DNA of 13,202 nt from Firmicutes bacterium UBA4981 (lineage in GTDB: Bacteria > Bacillota > SHA-98 > UBA4971). Position numbers and translations under genes: made by a program. Under the pieces are notes generated by a model, which worked only from the letters and a program-made list of their open reading frames with translations, was not told the DNA's origin and did not search any database. Below are positions 5,059 to 10,908 of this stretch, one piece after another. Positions within the stretch are counted from its first letter, which is position 1. Each line of letters begins with the position of its first letter. The stretch covers positions 1-13,202 of the forward strand of contig DGZL01000036.1 in the NCBI GenBank assembly GCA_002398515.1. The letters run 5' to 3'.

Positions 5059-6258
5059 ATGAATACTATGGAAAACTCGAACTGGGAAAACCTTGATCCA
5101 GGTACTGTGGCCACTCCTCAAAATAATGTGATTTCCTGCGACAGAGAGCTACTTTCAAAAGGAGTAGGGACAGTGCAAAGAGCCGTGTCATCAAGAAGCA
5201 CACTACCTATTCTTCAGGGAGTGTTAGTTGAAACATCCAATAAGGGCCTTCATCTTATCGGAACAGATCTTGAGTTGTCGATAGAGACCTATGTTCCTAT
5301 TACATCTTTCGGCAACTTTCAGATGGTTCTTCCGGCTAAATATCTTGCGGAAATAGTGCGTAGGCTACCGGAAAGAGAAGTGGTAATTCAATATGACACC
5401 GTAAAGAGAATTGCGACGATTTCAAGCGGGAAAGCAGTATACGAAATCAACTCCATGGATCCGGGAGAGTATCCTCTGTTCCCTGAGGTACCGGACACAC
5501 CATGGTGGAAAGTGACTGGGAAAAAACTCGCCAATTTCGTTAAGACGACAGTGTTTTGTGTGGCCGTGGAAGAAACCAGGCCATTCCTTACCGGTGTTTT
5601 CATGGAATTTGGTGAAAACGAGGTGAAACTTGTCGCTACTGACTCGTTTAGATTAGCCCTAACAAGAATTTCTTGTGATGACGGCTCAGCTAAGAAGAGA
5701 GACAAAGGCTTACTTGTTCCTGCTAGAACTCTAAGTGAAGTTGCACGAATAGTTCAAGGTTCTGACGCGGAAGTAGAGGTATATGCATCAGAGAATCAGG
5801 TAGCTTTCAAGTGGAGAGAAACGACGATAGTAAGTAGGCTGATTGAAGGACAGTTTCCCAGTTACGACAGGGTAATTCCGCAGCAGTACAACACTTTGAT
5901 AGTTGTGGAACGGGAGACTTTCCAGGAAAGTGTAGATCGTGTGTCCATAATGGGACAAGATGAGTTCGGAACCATTCGCCTAAGTGGCGCAAATGATATG
6001 CTTACGGTAAGCGCTAATGCACCTGAAGTCGGAAAAGCTTTGGATCAGGTTGCAACAGTCAAGATTAAAGACGGAAACGGAGAAATAGCTCTAAAGGCCC
6101 GATATCTTATGGATGTTTTGAAGGCTGTGGAAGATGAGCAAATATCTCTTAAGTTAACAGGAAGTACAAGTCCGGTAATTATTACCCATGTAGATGATGA
6201 TTCCCGGCATTCAGGGGGGTTTCTATATCTGATAATGCCTGTCACACTAAACGTGTAG
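5059..6258 (+). CDS. dnaN: DNA polymerase III beta subunit (sliding clamp)
   Basis: The ring-shaped clamp tethers DNA polymerase to the template and binds many repair and replication partners. The 399-aa product matches DnaN throughout: NVISCDRELLSKGVGTVQRAV near the start, STLPILQGVLVE, GTDLELSIE, PGEYPLFP, FLTGVFMEF, LVATDSFRLALTR, IEGQFPSYDRVIP, ALKARYLMDVLKA and the C-terminal YLIMPVTL, which in other clamps lies at the partner-binding pocket. The start ATG 5059 was chosen because AAGGGGGA lies 8-9 nt upstream; an in-frame ATG at 5017 lacks such a site. Even so there is an N-terminal extension of about 22 residues before the first clamp beta-strand; a GTG at 5128 would give the usual length but has no ribosome site. 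The stop is 27 bp before the S4-domain gene. Confidence 0.97.
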   Translation: MNTMENSNWENLDPGTVATPQNNVISCDRELLSKGVGTVQRAVSSRSTLPILQGVLVETSNKGLHLIGTDLELSIETYVPITSFGNFQMVLPAKYLAEIVRRLPEREVVIQYDTVKRIATISSGKAVYEINSMDPGEYPLFPEVPDTPWWKVTGKKLANFVKTTVFCVAVEETRPFLTGVFMEFGENEVKLVATDSFRLALTRISCDDGSAKKRDKGLLVPARTLSEVARIVQGSDAEVEVYASENQVAFKWRETTIVSRLIEGQFPSYDRVIPQQYNTLIVVERETFQESVDRVSIMGQDEFGTIRLSGANDMLTVSANAPEVGKALDQVATVKIKDGNGEIALKARYLMDVLKAVEDEQISLKLTGSTSPVIITHVDDDSRHSGGFLYLIMPVTLNV

Positions 6259-6285
6259 GCATGGTAGGAGTTGGGTTGTGTTGAC

Positions 6286-6537
6286 ATGGACAAGACTAAA
6301 TCTCAGAAGGTCAGAATAAGCGGAAAGGTAATCAGGTTGGATCAATTCTTGAAATGGGTGGGTATTGTCAGCACGGGAGGACACGCTAAAGAACTCATAA
6401 AATCAGGATCTGTCTTTGTAAACGGAGTCATAGAGACTCACAGAGGCAGGAAACTCAATATCGGAGATACAGTCAATGTTGAAAATATGAAAGGGCTTGT
6501 CTATGAAGTAATGGGGGACAACGAATATGCTCCTTGA
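6286..6537 (+). CDS. yaaA: S4-domain RNA-binding protein, YaaA type
   Basis: This 83-aa protein is a single S4 RNA-binding module: IRLDQFLKWVGIVSTGGHAKELI, SGSVFVNG, ETHRGRKLNIGDTV. It corresponds to the small S4 protein conserved between dnaN and recF in Firmicutes (B. subtilis YaaA); its exact role, probably ribosome or RNA binding, is not established by this sequence. ATG 6286 is used; TAGGAG lies upstream but about 15 nt away. An in-frame TTG at 6271 directly abuts that site and is less likely. Its 3' end overlaps recF by 11 nt, so recF translation is probably coupled to it. Confidence 0.9.
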   Translation: MDKTKSQKVRISGKVIRLDQFLKWVGIVSTGGHAKELIKSGSVFVNGVIETHRGRKLNIGDTVNVENMKGLVYEVMGDNEYAP

Positions 6538-7669
6538 AAGGTTGAGGCTGAGAAATTTCAGGAATCATGCCTCCCTTGATATTGAATTATTTCCCGGGAA
6601 AAATGTCCTGTTAGGTAATAACGGACAGGGAAAAACAAACATAATAGAAGCTATCTATTTGTGTGGCACCGGAAAATCATATAGAACATCCCGTGATATA
6701 GAGCTCATTAAGTGGGGAGAGTCAACCTTTTATACGGCTTCACGGTTTCTACGTAAGAACGGTGATCTGCTTGTAGAAGTCGCGTGCAGTCAAGAAAGAG
6801 GGAAAAGAATTCGCCTAAACGGGGTTCATCAGGACACGGGTATTGAGTATATAGGCGCTGCGAATGTCGTAATATTCGGCCCGGATGATCTCAGAATCAT
6901 TAAGGGGGGACCGGTTGAACGAAGAAGGTTCTTAGATTTGGAAATATCTGCGGTGCATGAACGGTACCGTAAGGATCTGGCCAAGTACCGGAGAATCCTA
7001 ACACAACGTAATACATTTCTGAAGGACGCACGCCATTTAGTAGGTTCCATGCACGGTAAAGCAGCATTGGACGTTTGGGATGAACAACTGGTTTCCGTAG
7101 GTGCTCGAGTAATGGTTAAGAGGGCCAAGGTTATAGAGGACCTTTCCGGTCTGGCACAGACTGCTTACAAGGAGATTTCCTCCTCCGGTCTTCTTAAACT
7201 CACGTACCGTCCGTCGTTTGATGTTGTAGAATCTTGTCCTGCTGATGAACAGGGAATAACACAAAAATGGTCAGCCTTATTTCATAGAGAACTCCTCAGA
7301 CTAAGACAAGCTGAACTCATCCGAGGTGTTACTTTAGCAGGTCCTCATAGAGATGACATGACGTTCACTCTCGACGGTGTGGACATGAGAGCTTTCAGTT
7401 CACAAGGCCAGCAACGAACAGCAGTGCTTGCTCTACGTTTGGCAGAGCTCGAGTTTGTCAGAAATGAGATGGGGGAAGACGCTATTCTTCTGCTGGATGA
7501 TGTGTCAAGCGAATTGGATCCGTCTAAAAGAGCCCATCTCTGGAAGTATATTGACAGAGGCATTCAGACTGTTATCACTACAACAGATGAAAAGGCCCTT
7601 GATGAGCTTTCCAAACCTGGGAAGGTGTTTAAAGTACAATCCGGCTCTGTTCAGGAGGTCAGTAAATGA
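6527..7669 (+). CDS. recF: DNA replication and repair protein RecF
   Basis: RecF (380 aa) is an SMC/ABC-type ATPase that, with RecO and RecR, helps load RecA at single-stranded gaps and stalled forks. All motifs are present: LRLRNFRNH at the start, Walker A GNNGQGKT (30-37), VIFGPDDLRIIKGGP (115-129), GPHRDD (272-277), the ABC signature FSSQGQQRT (290-298), Walker B ILLLDD (320-325) and D-loop SSELDP (327-332). ATG 6527 lies inside the end of the S4 gene and is preceded by GGGGG. The stop overlaps the next start as ATGA. The length is typical, with no disruption. Confidence 0.98.
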   Translation: MLLERLRLRNFRNHASLDIELFPGKNVLLGNNGQGKTNIIEAIYLCGTGKSYRTSRDIELIKWGESTFYTASRFLRKNGDLLVEVACSQERGKRIRLNGVHQDTGIEYIGAANVVIFGPDDLRIIKGGPVERRRFLDLEISAVHERYRKDLAKYRRILTQRNTFLKDARHLVGSMHGKAALDVWDEQLVSVGARVMVKRAKVIEDLSGLAQTAYKEISSSGLLKLTYRPSFDVVESCPADEQGITQKWSALFHRELLRLRQAELIRGVTLAGPHRDDMTFTLDGVDMRAFSSQGQQRTAVLALRLAELEFVRNEMGEDAILLLDDVSSELDPSKRAHLWKYIDRGIQTVITTTDEKALDELSKPGKVFKVQSGSVQEVSK

Positions 7670-8163
7670 CAGTCCGAATTAACGTAGCTATTGAAAGCAG
7701 CTTACGTCGATTTGGGATAGTAAGAAAAGTAAAACGCTCACAGGCTGTATTCATGTGGGAGGATGTAGTAGGCTCCTCTGCTGCCAAGGTCTCCAGTGCG
7801 GTTACCTGCAAAGACGGGATACTATTTGTCGAGGTGAAGAATTCTGTATGGGCGGCGGAGCTGTCATTGCTGAAAAGGGATATCATAAAAAAATTAAATC
7901 GACGTTTGGGCAGGGGAACTATAAAAGACATAAGATTTCGCGCCACAGGAAGAAGCTTTCAAAAACCTAAAGCAAAACACGATAAGGGAAAGGCAGAAGA
8001 GACTTGGACTATTCGGAAACAAGCTCTTCCTGCCAGTGAAATCACAAGGATAAGGGAATTGGCCTTGGGCATTGAGGATCCTGCAGTACAAGAGGTTTTT
8101 GTGAGGTTTGCTATTACAGCACAGGAGACTCGTAAGCTACGTGATAGAGTCTTGAGGGGTTGA
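7666..8163 (+). CDS. DUF721 / DciA-like protein (possible replicative helicase loader)
   Basis: The 165-aa protein has the DUF721 core: WEDVVGSSAAKVSSAV (31-46, with W31 and VVG 34-36), DGILFVEVKNSVWAAELSLLKRDIIKKLN (50-78, with W62) and IKDIRFR (86-92). Family knowledge: DUF721 includes DciA, the widespread bacterial factor that operates on replicative helicase DnaB in lineages lacking DnaC/DnaI loaders. Whether this clostridial version loads a helicase is inference. The C-terminal half (about 93-165) is basic and charged, with a helix-rich end (SEITRIRELALGI, VQEVFVRFAITAQETRKLRDRVLRG). ATG 7666 overlaps the recF stop by 4 nt (ATGA) with GGAGG upstream, so it is translationally coupled to recF. 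The DUF370 gene starts 5 nt after its stop. Confidence 0.85.
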   Translation: MTVRINVAIESSLRRFGIVRKVKRSQAVFMWEDVVGSSAAKVSSAVTCKDGILFVEVKNSVWAAELSLLKRDIIKKLNRRLGRGTIKDIRFRATGRSFQKPKAKHDKGKAEETWTIRKQALPASEITRIRELALGIEDPAVQEVFVRFAITAQETRKLRDRVLRG

Positions 8164-8168
8164 TATTC

Positions 8169-8456
8169 GTGTTTATTCACTTAGGGGCGCAGCTCAGCAT
8201 ATTTGATGAAGATATCATAGCTATTATGTCAATGGAATCCATAGATAGATCAAAACTGAATACGGAGTTTCTTGACTTCCAGAGGAATCTAGGCAAGGTT
8301 ACATCAGTGGATATGAGCAAACCCAAATCCGTTGTCATAACTCCGCACACCGTCTACTTGTCCCCCATATCCGTTTCAACTCTAAGGAGGCGTTACAACG
8401 CAGGTCACCGGGATCTCCCTTCTCTTGTCTCAAAAGACGCTGATAAGTCAATATGA
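8169..8456 (+). CDS. remB: DUF370 protein, RemA/RemB family regulator
   Basis: The 95-aa product begins MFIHLGAQLSIFDEDIIAIMSMES and contains KPKSVVITPHTVYLSPISVSTLRRR, the signature of the DUF370 family. In B. subtilis the member at this locus between recF and gyrB is RemB (YaaB), a relative of the DNA-binding biofilm regulator RemA. The GTG at 8169 was chosen because GAGGGG lies about 9 nt upstream and MFIHLG is the family start; a TTG three codons earlier is less likely. About 20 residues after TLRRR (YNAGHRDLPSLVSKDADKSI) extend past the conserved core. It is the last gene of the dnaN-recF group before a 456-bp gap. Confidence 0.88.
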   Translation: MFIHLGAQLSIFDEDIIAIMSMESIDRSKLNTEFLDFQRNLGKVTSVDMSKPKSVVITPHTVYLSPISVSTLRRRYNAGHRDLPSLVSKDADKSI

Positions 8457-8692
8457 AATTCCAATAAACGCCAAGTGAGTATAGATGGTAATATGAAAAA
8501 CAAACCGAGGGAGACCGCAAATCCCGTACATCCGTGATGTCATACTTGGATAGCCTTAGCGTTGACACAGGTTCCGATGTATATTAACATTGATTCGTGA
8601 AGAATTACATTTATGGAAATACTATGAGGCGCGGACAATTCATAGACCTTTAGGATGTCCTCTGATATCGCAAATATCGCCAGGATGTAGGG
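8457..8692. other. Non-coding stretch between remB and the gyrB promoter
   Basis: No gene is supported here on either strand, and there is no clear terminator with a T-run after remB. The notable features are a possible promoter at 8562-8590, a near-tandem ATATCGC pair (8665-8671 and 8674-8680), and AGGATGT repeated at about 8652 and 8683 just upstream of the gyrB -35. The repeats could be regulator sites, but this is only suggestive. Confidence 0.5.
8562..8590 (+). promoter_or_regulatory. Possible weak promoter upstream of gyrB
   Basis: A perfect -35 TTGACA (8562-8567) is followed after 17 bp by TAACAT (8585-8590), which has two mismatches to TATAAT. It could start a longer gyrB leader or a small RNA ending before 8690. 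The -10 is poor, so the call is tentative. Confidence 0.3.
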
Positions 8693-8720
8693 TTGACTAC
8701 GAACATATGTTTGCTATAAT
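8693..8720 (+). promoter_or_regulatory. gyrB(A) promoter, extended -10
   Basis: TTGACT (8693-8698) and a perfect TATAAT (8715-8720) are separated by 16 bp, and TGC directly before the -10 (8712-8714) makes it an extended -10 (TGnTATAAT). Transcription would begin near 8727, about 186 nt before the gyrB ATG. This is the strongest promoter seen in the window. Gyrase promoters commonly respond to DNA supercoiling, and a 16-bp spacer is compatible with that, but it is not proof. Confidence 0.85.
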
Positions 8721-8726
8721 TTTTAA

Positions 8727-8912
8727 TAGAGAAGCAGTTAGTTGAGGAACCGTGGTGGACTCCATCACGGTTCTTACCAGTCTGAACAAAGGCTCTTGCC
8801 TTAAGAAATAACTGATGCCAGTGTTTTAAAGTAGTCTTCGGCAAGAAAGCATATCGCCAACTTCCCGCCAGAAGTTGCTTGCCTTGACAAATACGGAGGT
8901 GACGGCGTTTTC
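8727..8912 (+). promoter_or_regulatory. Structured 5' leader of gyrB
   Basis: The untranslated leader of about 186 nt holds several inverted repeats. A 12-bp stem with a 3-nt loop lies at 8747-8758 / 8762-8773 (one G-T pair). TCTTGCC (8794-8800) can pair with GGCAAGA (8840-8846). CAACTTC/GAAGTTG (8858-8864 / 8871-8877) forms a 7-bp hairpin. A second CTTGCC (8878-8883) can also pair with GGCAAG at 8840-8845, competing with the first. No T-run follows any stem, so none is an intrinsic terminator as drawn. The leader ends with the strong Shine-Dalgarno site GGAGGTGA (8895-8902). I recognise no known riboswitch. Confidence 0.55.
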
Positions 8913-10886
8913 ATGGGCAATACTCCAGGTAACCGAGGGACAAAAGATAACGAGGACGTAGTGTCCAATAGTTTGTCGCAGCATCCTTCTGCTGAGACCC
9001 CATATGACGCGGCTAAGATCCAGGTTCTGGAGGGGCTTGAAGCTGTCAGAAAGCGTCCGAGTATGTATATTGGAAGTACAGGGCTGCGTGGCCTACACCA
9101 GCTTGCGTTTGAAGTCATAGATAACAGCATCGATGAAGCTATGGCCGAATACTGCAACCTGATTGAAGTCACTGCCAGAGAGGACGGCTCCTTGAGAGTA
9201 GCGGACAACGGTCGTGGGATACCTGTTGACATCCATCCGAGCACCGGTAGGCCCGCAGTTGAGGTTGTCCTAACAGTACTCCATGCCGGGGGCAAATTCG
9301 ACAGCGGAGCCTATAGAGTCTCCGGTGGCCTCCACGGTGTAGGCGTATCAGTTGTGAACGCACTTTCAGAATGGTTAGAAGTTGAAGTCCGTTCTCACGG
9401 ACAAATATATCGGCAGAGTTATGAACGAGGCCGTCCTGTGACTGACCTTGAAGTTGTCGGATCTTCTGATACTACAGGCACTACTATTACGTTTGTCCCG
9501 GACAAGAAGATTTTTGAAATAACTGAATTTAATTTTGATACTTTAGCGCATAGATTAAGGGAGCTTGCCTTTCTCAATAAAGGTGTAAAGATCTGTCTTG
9601 CTGATGAAAGAGACAGCAAGTCTGTTGAGTTCTTATATGAGGGTGGAATAATATCTTTTGTTGAGCACCTCAACAGAAACAAAGACCCTATCCACAGAGA
9701 GATCTTCTATGTTTCAAAGGAAATCAGTGATTCTTACGTAGAAGTGTCCCTTCAATACAATGACGGGTACATTGATAATACTTTTTCATTTGCCAACTAC
9801 ATTAATACTACTGAAGGCGGAACCCATCTTGCAGGTTTCCGTTCAGCCCTGACACGTACAATTAATGATTATGCTCGCAAGGCAGGGCTTCTTAAAGAGA
9901 ACGAGGAAAACCTTACAGGTGATGACGTAAGAGAAGGCCTCACTGCAGTTATCAGTGTGAAGCTCGTCTCTCCCCAATTTGAGGGCCAGACCAAGACTAA
10001 GCTGGGTAACACCGATATGCGAGGCTTGGTTGAGTCTGTGGTTTCAGAGGGACTCGCTGACTTTTTTGAAGAGAATCCCCAGGATGCCAGGGCAATTGTA
10101 GACAAAGGGATCCAAGCATCCCGTGCCAGGCTGGCTGCAAGAAAAGCCAAGGAACTCACTCGTCGAAAGGGTGCGCTGGACGGAGCTGCACTCCCCGGCA
10201 AGCTTGCAGATTGCTCTTTCCGTGAGCCTGAACTGTGTGAGCTGTTCATTGTCGAGGGGGACTCAGCAGGAGGCAGCGCAAAACAAGGGAGAGACAGACG
10301 CTTTCAAGCTATCCTGCCTTTACGGGGAAAGATTATAAACGTGGAAAAGGCGCGACTTGACAAGATTCTGGGAAATGCTGAGATCCGTGCAATGGTTACA
10401 GCCCTTGGAACCGGCATTGGAGAGGATTTTGACATAGAGAAGCTTCGTTACAGAAAAATAGTAACCATGACTGACGCTGACGTAGACGGCGCCCACATAA
10501 GGACGTTGCTTCTTACGTTCTTTTATCGATATATGAAGCCACTGGTGGAGGGTGGCCATGTTTACATTGCTCAACCTCCGCTTTATCGGGTTAGGCAAGG
10601 GAAAAAAGAATGGTACGCGTTTAGCGACAATGAACTTAATGAGCTTCTTGAAAAATCGGGACGCCAGAATATCAACGTTCAGAGATACAAAGGCCTTGGA
10701 GAAATGAACGCTGATCAGCTTTGGGAGACTACAATGAACCCTGAAACACGAGCAATTCTACAAGTGTCGCTTGAAGACGCTATGGCAGCTGATGACATAT
10801 TCACTACGTTAATGGGTGACAAAGTAGAACCCCGGAGAGAATTCATCCAGGCCCATGCAGGAGAAATCACCGAACTTGATATTTAG
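8913..10886 (+). CDS. gyrB: DNA gyrase subunit B
   Basis: GyrB (657 aa) supplies the ATPase of the A2B2 gyrase that introduces negative supercoils. The GHKL ATPase shows EVIDNSIDEA (67-76), DNGRGIPV (98-105) and GGLHGVGVSVVNALS (138-152). The transducer ends with QTKTKLGN (359-366). The TOPRIM domain has EGDSAGG (448-454), LPLRGKIINVEKA (468-480) and the metal site DADVDG (521-526), followed by QRYKGLGEMNADQLWETT (590-607). There is no large insertion of the gammaproteobacterial kind. The ATG at 8913 has GGAGGTGA 10 nt upstream. The first ~28 residues are a polar extension before the usual YDAAKIQVLEGLEAVRKRP start, slightly longer than in B. subtilis. It is followed 22 bp later by gyrA. The TOPRIM combination and the gyrA neighbour favour gyrase over topoisomerase IV ParE. 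Confidence 0.98.
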   Translation: MGNTPGNRGTKDNEDVVSNSLSQHPSAETPYDAAKIQVLEGLEAVRKRPSMYIGSTGLRGLHQLAFEVIDNSIDEAMAEYCNLIEVTAREDGSLRVADNGRGIPVDIHPSTGRPAVEVVLTVLHAGGKFDSGAYRVSGGLHGVGVSVVNALSEWLEVEVRSHGQIYRQSYERGRPVTDLEVVGSSDTTGTTITFVPDKKIFEITEFNFDTLAHRLRELAFLNKGVKICLADERDSKSVEFLYEGGIISFVEHLNRNKDPIHREIFYVSKEISDSYVEVSLQYNDGYIDNTFSFANYINTTEGGTHLAGFRSALTRTINDYARKAGLLKENEENLTGDDVREGLTAVISVKLVSPQFEGQTKTKLGNTDMRGLVESVVSEGLADFFEENPQDARAIVDKGIQASRARLAARKAKELTRRKGALDGAALPGKLADCSFREPELCELFIVEGDSAGGSAKQGRDRRFQAILPLRGKIINVEKARLDKILGNAEIRAMVTALGTGIGEDFDIEKLRYRKIVTMTDADVDGAHIRTLLLTFFYRYMKPLVEGGHVYIAQPPLYRVRQGKKEWYAFSDNELNELLEKSGRQNINVQRYKGLGEMNADQLWETTMNPETRAILQVSLEDAMAADDIFTTLMGDKVEPRREFIQAHAGEITELDI

Positions 10887-10908
10887 GACCTTGAGGAGGT
10901 CATAGTCT

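Noticed and set aside
8747..8773. Intrinsic terminator or T-box leader before gyrB
   Set aside because: The stem is followed by CTTACCAG rather than a T-run, and the conserved T-box antiterminator sequence is absent.
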